Source of the DNA: Coprothermobacterota bacterium | Lineage (GTDB): Bacteria; Caldisericota; JANLFM01 | Direction of reading: 5' to 3' | Assembly: GCA_026389415.1 (NCBI GenBank) | Contig: JAPLHX010000272.1 | Coordinates: 1 to 9,657 of the forward strand | Length of the DNA: 9,657 nt | Shown: positions 1 through 5,947 of the stretch, piece by piece | Position numbering within the stretch: position 1 is the first letter of the stretch | How the letters are laid out: the number at the start of each line of letters is the position of its first letter | Made by a program: the position numbers and the translations under genes | The notes under the pieces: generated by a model | Seen by the model: the letters and a program-made list of their open reading frames with translations, nothing else | The model's database searches: none | What the model was told of the DNA's origin: nothing

Positions 1-146
1 AACTGATCGCGGACACTGCTGCGGTGGAATTGGACCTAGAGCAGGTTAGAAAGCTTTTTGACATCGACCAGACCCTTGCCTCCTGGTTGCTGGGCACCGA
101 CCACTTTCCCTCTGTCTCGCCGCAAGAACATGTGGAATCTGGATGA
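1..146 (+). CDS. C-terminal tail of an unidentified protein (5' end outside window)
   Basis: An open frame enters from the left edge (first complete codon at position 3) and stops at TGA 144-146, giving 47 residues. The readable part contains VELDLEQVRKLFDID and then a hydrophobic-to-polar end (ASWLLGTDHFPSVS). The pattern of a short helix followed by LFD weakly recalls the C-terminal segment of the fumarase/adenylosuccinate lyase/argininosuccinate lyase superfamily, but this is too short to identify and I give no function. It is on the same strand as the aminotransferase that starts 161 bases downstream, so the two could share a transcript, though the gap is large for a tight operon. I see no clear terminator hairpin after it. 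Confidence 0.5.
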   Translation, partial: LIADTAAVELDLEQVRKLFDIDQTLASWLLGTDHFPSVSPQEHVESG

Positions 147-307
147 ATGCCGTATGATTTGGGCTAGAATAGGATCAAGCGATTTAGGCGAACTATCTTG
201 AGTTTTATGAAAATAGCCAAAGGAGGAGATAGCGAAGCTCTGACCTTAGGAAAACAGCGATCCCTGGTTTCCCCAGGTGCGCAATCATCTAAAAGACGGA
301 GGTTTAA

Positions 308-1396
308 ATGGCAAACAAACTATTCATCCCCGGTCCCACAGAAGTTCGTAAGGAAATACTGGACGAGTTGGCGCGACCACAAATCGGCCACCGCACGGAA
401 GGTTTTAAGAAGCTGTTCGGCAGTTTGAAGCCGGGCCTAAGGGAGGTTTTCTACACGCAGAACGATATTCTGATTTCCACCTCCTCCGGATCTGGTTTTT
501 GGGAGTCCTCCATCCGCTGCTGCGTAAACAAAAAGATTCTGGTCGCCGTAAATGGTGCTTTCTCTAAGAAATATGCGGATGTTGCCGAAGCGTGCGGACG
601 CGAAGTCGTTCGAATCAAATACGAAGATGGACAAGCGGTCAAACCGGAAGAAGTGGAGGAAGCTCTTTCCAAAGATGGATTTGAAGCGTTCGCCATGGCG
701 CATAACGAGACTTCCACTGGTGTCTGCTCCAGAATGGAGCCAATCGCGAATGTGATGAAGAAGTATCCGAACGTGCTCTGGTTCGTCGATGCCGTCTCTT
801 CTTTAGGTGGAATCAAACTCGAGGTAGACAAGTTGGGTATCGACTTCTGCTTCACATCTTCGCAAAAAGCGTTCGCCTTGCCTCCTGGCATTGCCATGGC
901 TTCAATCAGCCCGCGCAGTTATGAAAAGGCCATGAACGTTCCGGGTAAAGGATACTATTTCAACATTCTTGACCTGAAGAAAGAATACGATTCGGACCAA
1001 ACACCTTATACGCCCTCGATCCCCCACCTGTATGCCCTACAAAAGCAGTTGGAGCGGATCAAGGTCGAGGGAATTGAAAACCGGTTCCGTCGCCACCAGG
1101 AAATGGCTGAATACACCCGAGCCTGGGTAAAGAAAGTCGGACTGGTGATGTTCTCCGAAGAAGGGTATCACTCCAACACGGTGTCCTGTATTTCCAATAT
1201 CAAAGCCATCGATTTCAAGGCAGTGAAGAAAGAGCTGTCCGCGAAAGGATTCTCGATCGATTCCGGCTACGGCAAGATGAATGAGAAGTTGGAAGCGTCT
1301 GGCAAACCCAATACCTTCCGTATCGCGCACATGGGCGATTTGACACTCGAAGAAATCAAAGAACTTACCAGCGAGTTGGAAAGGTTCATCTCCTAA
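308..1396 (+). CDS. Class V aminotransferase (serine-pyruvate / alanine-glyoxylate family), probable phosphoserine transaminase
   Basis: A 362-residue PLP-dependent fold-type I enzyme of aminotransferase class V, full length for the family and cytosolic. Seen in the sequence: the N-terminal PGPTEV signature at residues 8-13, GHRTEGF at 27-33, HNETSTG at 132-138, the PLP-ring aspartate D161 in FVDAVSSLGG, the Schiff-base lysine K187 in SSQKAFALPPG, the TPSIPH segment at 235-240, and the substrate-carboxylate arginine R338 in FRIAHMG. A GGAGG ribosome site at 298-302 sits five bases before the ATG, fixing the start. The stop codon overlaps the ribosome site of the phosphoglycerate dehydrogenase gene that follows, so the two are co-transcribed. 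Family knowledge: in Thermotoga and other bacteria lacking classical SerC, a class V enzyme next to serA is assigned to serine synthesis (3-phosphohydroxypyruvate + glutamate to phosphoserine). That role here is inferred from context; alanine-glyoxylate or serine-glyoxylate transamination is the alternative. Confidence 0.9.
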   Translation: MANKLFIPGPTEVRKEILDELARPQIGHRTEGFKKLFGSLKPGLREVFYTQNDILISTSSGSGFWESSIRCCVNKKILVAVNGAFSKKYADVAEACGREVVRIKYEDGQAVKPEEVEEALSKDGFEAFAMAHNETSTGVCSRMEPIANVMKKYPNVLWFVDAVSSLGGIKLEVDKLGIDFCFTSSQKAFALPPGIAMASISPRSYEKAMNVPGKGYYFNILDLKKEYDSDQTPYTPSIPHLYALQKQLERIKVEGIENRFRRHQEMAEYTRAWVKKVGLVMFSEEGYHSNTVSCISNIKAIDFKAVKKELSAKGFSIDSGYGKMNEKLEASGKPNTFRIAHMGDLTLEEIKELTSELERFIS

Positions 1397-1401
1397 GGAG
1401 G
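1395..1401 (+). promoter_or_regulatory. Ribosome-binding site of the serA-like gene, overlapping the upstream stop codon
   Basis: AAGGAGG at 1395-1401 begins inside the TAA stop (1394-1396) of the aminotransferase. Two adjacent ATG codons follow at 1404 and 1407. Spacing is only two bases to the first but five to the second, so ATG 1407 is the preferred start. The stop/ribosome-site overlap implies translational coupling of the two serine-pathway genes. Confidence 0.8.
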
Positions 1402-1406
1402 ACATG

Positions 1407-2202
1407 ATGAAAGTTTTAGTTCCGGACAAGATTGAACAGAAGGTGATTGAAGTCTTCCGGCGTGGGTTATGACAATATCGATACGCAGTATGCTGCCAGC
1501 CTAGGAGTTGTGGTGGAAAACACACCATTCGGCAATACCAATGCTGCCGCCGAGCATACCCTGGCCTTGCTTTTCCTTCTGGCTAAAAAGATATTCCAAG
1601 GACAAGCGGAACTCAAGGGAGGAACCTGGAACCGGAAGTTAGAAGGAACCGAGCTGAAGGGGAAGACCCTCGGCGTGGTGGGTTTGGGTAATGTCGGCAA
1701 GAAAGTAACCAAAGTGGCGTTGGCGTTGGAGATGCATGTGATAGGATACGATCCCTACGTAGACGAAAAGTCAATGAAAGAGATTGGCGTAACCGGAGCA
1801 ACGCTAGAGGAAATCCTGAAGTCTGCGGATTACATCACATTCCATCTACCGCTCAACGCAGAAACGAAAAACATGATTTCTAATGCCCAGTTTGCATTGA
1901 TGAAAGATGGTGTGAGGATTTTAAACGTGGCACGGGGTGGCGTGATTGACGAGGGTGCGCTGGAAGAGGCGATTAAAGCAGGCAAAGTGGCTGGGGCTGC
2001 TCTGGATGTTTATGAGCAAGAACCACCCACCTGTCGCAGTCTGATTGAGAATGCCAGTGTGATTTGTACACCCCATCAAGGCGCATCCACCAAGGAAGCG
2101 CAGATCAATGTAGGACTGGATGCAGCGAACCAAGTGATCGCAGCTCTCAAAGAGCACAAAATTATCAGCTGTGTCAATGGAGTAAAAGCACTGAAGAACT
2201 AA
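1407..2202 (+). pseudogene. serA: D-3-phosphoglycerate dehydrogenase, short type, disrupted by an internal deletion and frameshift
   Basis: This would oxidise 3-phosphoglycerate to 3-phosphohydroxypyruvate with NAD, the first step of serine synthesis. From ATG 1407 the frame reads MKVLVPDKIEQKVIEVFRR, a typical family N-terminus, then stops at TGA 1470-1472. The rest is open in another frame from TTG 1447 to 2202 (251 residues numbered from that TTG): GVGYDNID at 5-12, the Rossmann motif GLGNVG at 79-84, NAD-ribose aspartate D102, and the catalytic triad R163 (NVARGG), E192 (YEQEPP) and H210 (TPHQGAS). The ~55 residues normally between the N-terminal strand and the GVGxDN motif are absent, and they form much of the substrate-binding domain. 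There is no ACT domain; with the gap restored it would be about 325 residues, the short unregulated type. The catalytic half is well conserved, so the lesion is recent or an assembly error. A start at TTG 1447 would give a protein without its N-terminal substrate-domain strands, probably inactive. Confidence 0.85.
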
Positions 2203-2221
2203 CAAAGAGAGCAATCAAGGC

Positions 2222-2261
2222 AAAACAGCCGGGAAGCATGGGGACCTCCCGGCTGTTTTTT
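2222..2261 (+). terminator. Factor-independent terminator after the serine unit
   Basis: AAAACAGCCGGGA (2222-2234) pairs perfectly with TCCCGGCTGTTTT (2247-2259) around a 12-base loop and runs into a U-tract at 2256-2261. It ends the plus-strand serine operon. The A-run on the left arm gives a weaker U-tract on the other strand, so it may also serve the convergent aminotransferase that stops at 2274. Confidence 0.88.
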
Positions 2262-2273
2262 AGATAAGGATCG

Positions 2274-3437
2274 TCAAGCGATACCGGTCAGAACATCTCT
2301 GATTCTGCGCAGAGCTACTTCCAGATTTTCCAGCGAATTGGCATAGGAGATGCGCAGGTATCCCTCGCCGGCACTACCGAAATCGCTGCCGGCAAGAACC
2401 GCTACACCTCCTTCCATCAAGATTCGTTCGGCTAACACGCGCGACGGGATGCCGAAAGATTTGATATTGGGAAAGGCGTAAAAAGCGCCTTGCGGCCGGC
2501 AGCAAGTTACCCCGGGGATTTGGTTCAAGCCCTGGACAATGAAGCTGCGCCGAAGATTCAATTCGGCCACCATCATCGCTACAGCATCTTGCGGACCCTC
2601 CAACGCTTCGATGCCGGCCATTTGGGTGAAAGCAGCGGTACAGGAATTGGAGTTAATCATTAGTAGTGTGATTTTTTCTGCCAGTGATGCATTCATTACG
2701 CCGAATCCCAATCGCCAGCCCGTCATTGCAAATGCTTTCGAGAATCCGTCAAGCAGGATCACTTGGTCTTTCATTCCTTGCAGTGAAACGACGGAGTGGT
2801 GATCGCCCTCGTATACAATCCGGCTGTAGATTTCATCGGAAAGGATGAGAATCTTACGATCGAGCGCCATTTCAGCGATAGCCGCCAAGTCGTCCTCACT
2901 GAGAGCGCCCCCGGTCGGATTGTGGGGGGAGTTCAGGATGATCAGCTTTGTACGAGGCCCTAGCAAAGTTTCCAGCTCTTTCGTATCCAGTCGGAAACCA
3001 AGCTCTTCCCGAAGGGAAATGGGAACCGGTTTTCCTCCTGCAAACCGGACCATGGATTCGTACGTTGGAAAACCAGGATTGGGCAGAATGACTTCATCGC
3101 CAGCCTCGATCAGGGCCAGGATGGCATAAAAAAGGATTGGCTTTGCACCGGGAGTGATCACAACCTCGTTCGGTGCAAACGCTACGCCGCGCGTGCGACT
3201 AACATAGTCTGCGATCGCTTTCCTGGCAGCGGGAATCCCTGCTGCCGGAGTGTAGTGGGTATATCCATCTCGGATGGCTCTTATTGCAGCTTCCTTGACG
3301 TTCTGTGGCGTATTGAAGTCCGGTTCGCCAATTTCTAAATGGACAATATCTCGGCCTTCTGCCTCAAGGGCTTTGGCCTTCGCCAGGACAAAAAAGGCTG
3401 ATTCGCTGCTCAAACGGCTCATGCGCGCGGCATACAT
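2274..3437 (-). CDS. Class I/II pyridoxal-phosphate aminotransferase (aspartate aminotransferase type)
   Basis: A complete 387-residue fold-type I aminotransferase of the AAT-I subgroup that includes thermophile and Gram-positive AspC and AlaT-like enzymes; cytosolic. Visible signatures: GEPDFNTP at 37-44, the YTHYTPAAGIP substrate segment at 59-69, GAKP at 97-100, the PLP-contacting N173 in NSPHNPTGG, D201 and Y204 in SDEIYS, Schiff-base lysine K234 in DGFSKAFAMTGWRLGF, and the carboxylate-binding arginine R362 in LRISYANS. Likely reaction: amino transfer between aspartate (or another amino acid) and 2-oxoglutarate. Substrate choice within this subgroup (Asp, Ala, aromatic) cannot be settled from motifs. 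The start at ATG 3437 is supported by AAGGAG (complement of 3447-3452) nine bases upstream; a second in-frame ATG lies at codon 6. It is transcribed alone, convergent with the serine unit and divergent from the TVP38 gene. Confidence 0.9.
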   Translation of the reverse strand: MYAARMSRLSSESAFFVLAKAKALEAEGRDIVHLEIGEPDFNTPQNVKEAAIRAIRDGYTHYTPAAGIPAARKAIADYVSRTRGVAFAPNEVVITPGAKPILFYAILALIEAGDEVILPNPGFPTYESMVRFAGGKPVPISLREELGFRLDTKELETLLGPRTKLIILNSPHNPTGGALSEDDLAAIAEMALDRKILILSDEIYSRIVYEGDHHSVVSLQGMKDQVILLDGFSKAFAMTGWRLGFGVMNASLAEKITLLMINSNSCTAAFTQMAGIEALEGPQDAVAMMVAELNLRRSFIVQGLNQIPGVTCCRPQGAFYAFPNIKSFGIPSRVLAERILMEGGVAVLAGSDFGSAGEGYLRISYANSLENLEVALRRIRDVLTGIA

Positions 3438-3545
3438 TTTTTCCCACTCCTTCTCGCTGTTCGGATGGTTTCAGTCTAACATGGCCAAGGAAATATACTG
3501 AATATTCTTTCCCTCTCTTTACTGGTATCCGGTTGAGGTGGCCGC

Positions 3546-3551
3546 TATAAT
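3546..3551 (+). promoter_or_regulatory. Consensus -10 hexamer directly upstream of the TVP38 gene
   Basis: A perfect TATAAT at 3546-3551 ends six bases before the ATG at 3558, so transcription starting seven bases past the hexamer would begin on the start codon itself. No good -35 hexamer stands 16-19 bases upstream; TTTACT at 3518-3523 is four of six but 22 bases away. No Shine-Dalgarno site is at normal spacing; GAGGTG at 3535-3540 is 17 bases from the ATG. A leaderless mRNA is possible. Confidence 0.4.
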
Positions 3552-3557
3552 CGCTTG

Positions 3558-4283
3558 ATGATTGCTCGTTCCAGAGAACCCAAACAGCGAAAAGTCGTTG
3601 TACTTCTTTTACTGTTAGTCGCTTTCGGCATTTCCGCTTATTGGTGGCTTCCCCCTTTGTGGAATTTTTTGAGTGACCGACCGCGAATTGAACAATTCGT
3701 CCACGAGATGGGCTCATGGGGTCCTGTGGGTTTAATTGCCATGCAAGCCCTACAGGTCGTGTTGTTGCCGATTCCAGGCTTTTTTGGTCTGCTGGGAGGA
3801 TTCCTCTTTGGTTTTGGTCCAGGACTCGTGTATTGCACCTTCGGAACGGTTCTGGGATCGATGATCGCTTTTACATTGGCGAAGTGTTTTGGCCGGCCCT
3901 TGGTCTCCCGTTTGGTCAAAGGCAAATGGCTGGGTCAAATTGATGAGCTGGCGAGGAACCGTGGTTTTTGGTTTTTTCTCCTGTACTACTGGGTTCCCTA
4001 TCTGCCAAAGGATGCGATGTGCTATGTGGCCGGTCTGACACCGATTCGCAATGAAGTCTTTTTCGTAGCAGTCTTACTGGGTCGATTCCCAGGATGCGTC
4101 TCAGCCACATTGGTGGGGGCGGGAGTCTGGCAACTCGAGCTACCCCTATGGGCCTGGATCTCAATCGGGGTGGTCCTCTTGTGTGCGATCGGAATGGCCA
4201 TTGGTTATCGCAAAAGGTTGGCAAAATGGGCGAAAACCATTCTGGAAAATGCAGGTCATCCGCAGAAGACGCAGGCGGGTTAA
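3558..4283 (+). CDS. TVP38/TMEM64 family membrane protein (VTT domain)
   Basis: A complete 241-residue integral membrane protein of the VTT/SNARE-associated (DedA-related) family. A short basic N-terminus (RSREPKQRK) precedes a transmembrane helix at about 13-30. Further hydrophobic spans lie near 56-78, 82-107, 136-150, 166-188 and 197-217, and the C-terminus is polar. Family marks: the small-residue-rich GGFLFGFGPG with FGTVLGS and the FGR at 111-113, the re-entrant proline segment VVLLPIPGF at 67-75, and PYLPKDAMCYVAGL at 147-160, matching the conserved proline/aspartate loop. Members are inner-membrane proteins; relatives act in lipid scrambling or undecaprenyl-phosphate flipping, but this subgroup has no settled substrate. 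The ATG at 3558 is chosen; a TTG lies directly before it. It diverges from the aminotransferase across a 120-base gap. Confidence 0.88.
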   Translation: MIARSREPKQRKVVVLLLLLVAFGISAYWWLPPLWNFLSDRPRIEQFVHEMGSWGPVGLIAMQALQVVLLPIPGFFGLLGGFLFGFGPGLVYCTFGTVLGSMIAFTLAKCFGRPLVSRLVKGKWLGQIDELARNRGFWFFLLYYWVPYLPKDAMCYVAGLTPIRNEVFFVAVLLGRFPGCVSATLVGAGVWQLELPLWAWISIGVVLLCAIGMAIGYRKRLAKWAKTILENAGHPQKTQAG

Positions 4284-4351
4284 AGAAGTACGAGTAAGCC
4301 AATTCCTTCAAACAGCATAGAGACGCGTTGGACAGAAACCTTTCCTAGCCT

Positions 4352-4382
4352 TAGACTGAATAGTGCACTGAAGACAAGTCTA
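4352..4382 (+). repeat. Inverted repeat in the leader of the small membrane-protein gene
   Basis: TAGACT (4352-4357) and AGTCTA (4377-4382) form a dyad around 19 bases that include the palindrome AGTGCACT (4362-4369). TTGGAC at 4328-4333 stands 18 bases upstream of the left arm, so TAGACT could double as a -10 element with an operator-like dyad over it. The right arm abuts the AAAGGAA ribosome site at 4384-4390. The arms are only six bases, so function is uncertain. Confidence 0.3.
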
Positions 4383-4397
4383 GAAAGGAAACATTGA

Positions 4398-4715
4398 ATG
4401 AAAACGTTTTGGGAAGTGCTAGGCATCCTTTTTACCGTAATTGCGGTGGCATCGATGGTGACAATCATCGTTGAGATGGCTCGCAATTCCGAGATGATCA
4501 CCTTCTCACAGGCTTTACAGACGATTGGAGTGCCCGCTTCGCTTTTAGCCACAGTCTGCGTATTGTGGACCATCCGGTACCAGCACGGAGAAACCAGAGC
4601 GACACTAAACGAGATTGCCATATCGGTGGCTCCGGAAGACGTCGAAGTAGGTGAATGCCTGACAGAAACACACGAAGAACAAAAGGAAGAGACGCAGGAG
4701 AAAATTGACGTCTAG
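4398..4715 (+). CDS. Small two-helix membrane protein with acidic tail, unrecognised
   Basis: A 105-residue protein I do not recognise. It has two hydrophobic segments, about residues 5-26 (EVLGILFTVIAVASMVTIIV) and 43-60 (IGVPASLLATVCVLWTIR), separated by a short polar loop. A hydrophilic C-terminus follows that becomes strongly acidic from residue 79 (nine Glu and two Asp in the last 27). By the positive-inside rule the tail, following TIRYQHGETR, is probably cytoplasmic, making a hairpin-type inner-membrane protein. The start is supported by AAAGGAA at 4384-4390 with seven bases to ATG. It lies 114 bases after the TVP38 gene on the same strand and ends just before a strong terminator, so it may be read with TVP38 or from its own promoter. 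No enzymatic motif is visible and no function is proposed. Confidence 0.65.
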   Translation: MKTFWEVLGILFTVIAVASMVTIIVEMARNSEMITFSQALQTIGVPASLLATVCVLWTIRYQHGETRATLNEIAISVAPEDVEVGECLTETHEEQKEETQEKIDV

Positions 4716-4733
4716 AACCATCACCCGAAATAG

Positions 4734-4770
4734 AAAACGAAAGGCTCCTGCAACAGGAGCCTTTCGTTTT
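4734..4770. terminator. Strong bidirectional hairpin terminator between convergent units
   Basis: A 17-bp perfect hairpin: AAAACGAAAGGCTCCTG (4734-4750), loop CAA (4751-4753), CAGGAGCCTTTCGTTTT (4754-4770). Because the arms end in A4 and T4, both strands give a stem followed by a U-run. It lies 18 bases after the stop of the plus-strand membrane protein gene and 15 bases after the stop of the minus-strand Lys-rich peptide gene, so it closes both converging transcripts. Confidence 0.9.
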
Positions 4771-4785
4771 ACAAATGATGCTTAA

Positions 4786-4854
4786 CTATTTCTTTTTGGC
4801 TGGCTTCTTGGCGGAAGTCTTTTTCTCCTTGGGAGCTGGTTTCTTTGCCGGCAT
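4786..4854 (-). CDS. 22-residue lysine-rich basic peptide, last gene of the envelope operon
   Basis: A short gene that ordinary length cut-offs would miss. ATG at 4854 follows a near-ideal AAAGGAGG ribosome site (complement of 4861-4868) with six bases of spacing, and the frame ends at TAG 4786-4788. The product begins MPAKKPAPKEKKTSAKK and ends PAKKK: ten lysines, four alanines, four prolines and one glutamate in 22 residues, net charge about +9, with no hydrophobic segment. The composition is like the Lys/Ala/Pro tails of histone-H1-like and HU-type bacterial DNA-binding proteins, or of ribosome- and polyanion-binding tails, but here it stands alone. It begins 26 bases after the stop of the csaB-like gene on the same strand and ends at the operon terminator. 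Electrostatic binding to nucleic acid or to an anionic surface polymer are both possible; neither is shown. Confidence 0.6.
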   Translation of the reverse strand: MPAKKPAPKEKKTSAKKPAKKK

Positions 4855-4860
4855 GGGTGT

Positions 4861-4866
4861 CCTCCT
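4861..4866 (-). promoter_or_regulatory. Strong Shine-Dalgarno site for the Lys-rich peptide gene
   Basis: On the minus strand AGGAGG (complement of 4861-4866), within AAAGGAGG, lies six bases before the ATG at 4854. It is among the best ribosome sites in the window and is the main evidence that the 22-codon frame is translated. Confidence 0.75.
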
Positions 4867-4880
4867 TTCACTTCCAGGTA

Positions 4881-5947
4881 TTAGCCAAGCAGTTTGAGCA
4901 GGGATTCAAGACTTTTCCAATTGTCTTCTGCTCTCGCTTCAAGCTTGGAGACTCTCTGATCCAAGTCCCTTTTTATTGTGGAACGATTTTGCCATGTTTG
5001 CGCAAGTTTTTCAAAAATAATTTTTTCGGTAAGCGCGCCATAAGGTAGCGCTTCTTGCTCCAATAGATCGGCGAATGCCTTGACCTTGGGGTCATAAGAC
5101 AAAGCCACGAATGGTGTGCGTGCCTTTGCAGCAAAAATCAAGGCATGTAGTCGCATCCCCACCACCAATTCCGCTCGAGATAGCAACCCAATTATTTCTC
5201 CGGGGGCGAATGTCCCATCCAAGCAGAGACTTTGCGGAATCGAACGAGCAAGAAATTGAGCCAAACTCAAATCAAAAGAGGCTTGAAAGGGCAGAAAAAC
5301 CATACGAGTGCCCCATGCGTGCTGGAAGGCGGAGGCGGTCCGGACGAAAAGGTCCAGCGGGAACTCCTGTCCTTTCAGCGTCCGCAAGCAAAACAGCACA
5401 AAGGGAGGTTCAAGAGAGAAATTTCTCAATAACGCTTCTGTTTGATCAGACGAAGCTGGATCCAACATCAAAGCCAAATCCGCGGTAAGAGTGATGGAAG
5501 GCTTCTTTACGCCCAATGCGGACAATTCCCTAAGCGATGCCTCATCGCGGACGGTGATGACGGTAGATCGGTTTACCATCCAGCTTGTTAAACGGCGTTT
5601 CAACGAGGCAAGATCACAGGTTTATGGAATAGCAAACCGATGCCAATGATGCCGAGGTAGTACAGCAAGCTTCGGGAAGAGGTCACATCCTGCAATAAAC
5701 CACCTCCGCCAGAGATGAGGATCCGGGACCGGACGATTGCCTTGATGATTCCGAACAAGTTCAACCGATTTACACTCGATACCTTGTGCTGGTACGCCGT
5801 CCGACGGGGATTGGCGGAGATGACCAGAATATCAAGCCGCGGGTCGCGGCGCAAAAGGCCAATCAAGGCTTGCAAGATGGTTTCGTCACCTGTGTTTCCG
5901 AAACCGTAATAGCCAGAGATTACCGCCTTTATGGGTGTCGAAACCAC
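4881..5947 (-). pseudogene. csaB: CsaB-type polysaccharide pyruvyltransferase, split by a small frame-breaking deletion
   Basis: The family transfers pyruvate from phosphoenolpyruvate to a mannosaminyl-type residue, making the ketal that anchors SLH-domain S-layer proteins or decorates exopolysaccharide. The first part (5947 to 5600) carries ISGYYGFGNTGDE near its start, then LISGGGGLLQDVTSS and LYYLGIIGIGLLF, and stops at TGA 5600-5602 after HKPVILPR. The second part, open in another frame from TTG 5603 to 4881 (240 residues), continues with VITVRDEASLRELSALGV, LTADLALMLDP, and the C-terminal GMRLHALIFAA and FVALSYDPKVKAFADLL motifs. The linking segment, normally around a conserved aqGiGP, is missing: about 7-9 codons with a length of 3n+1. 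Combined length is ~355 residues, slightly short for the family. GTG 5947 is chosen as start because GGAGG stands five bases before it; it overlaps the wecG-like gene by 19 bases. Either a pseudogene or an assembly error. Confidence 0.85.

Noticed and set aside
147..307. Leader before the aminotransferase considered as a riboswitch or T-box (small stems such as CCTGG-TTTCC-CCAGG and AGC-GAA-GCT).
   Set aside because: Stems are only 3-5 bp, and I could not match the conserved cores of glycine, SAM, THF, TPP, c-di-GMP or T-box RNAs. A TAGAAT at 165-170 has no matching -35.
198..428. A 76-residue open frame overlapping the aminotransferase start.
   Set aside because: It overlaps a certain gene by 121 bases in another frame, its TTG/ATG starts lack a ribosome site, and its sequence is low-complexity basic without family character.
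1447..1475. Programmed ribosomal frameshift in the serA-like gene.
   Set aside because: No slippery heptamer or downstream structure is evident, and a frameshift could not supply the ~55 missing family residues.
3470..3479. TTAGACTGAA shared (inverted) with 4351-4360 as a possible common regulator site.
   Set aside because: Ten-base matches are expected by chance in a window this size and there is no second supporting copy, so no separate feature is called.
4280..4621. Minus-strand 113-residue frame opposite the small membrane protein.
   Set aside because: It lies antisense to a better-supported gene with a ribosome site and membrane topology, and shows no family motif.
5590..5615. Programmed frameshift joining the two csaB-like parts.
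   Set aside because: The conserved GxGP linking segment is absent from the DNA, so shifting frames would not restore the family sequence.
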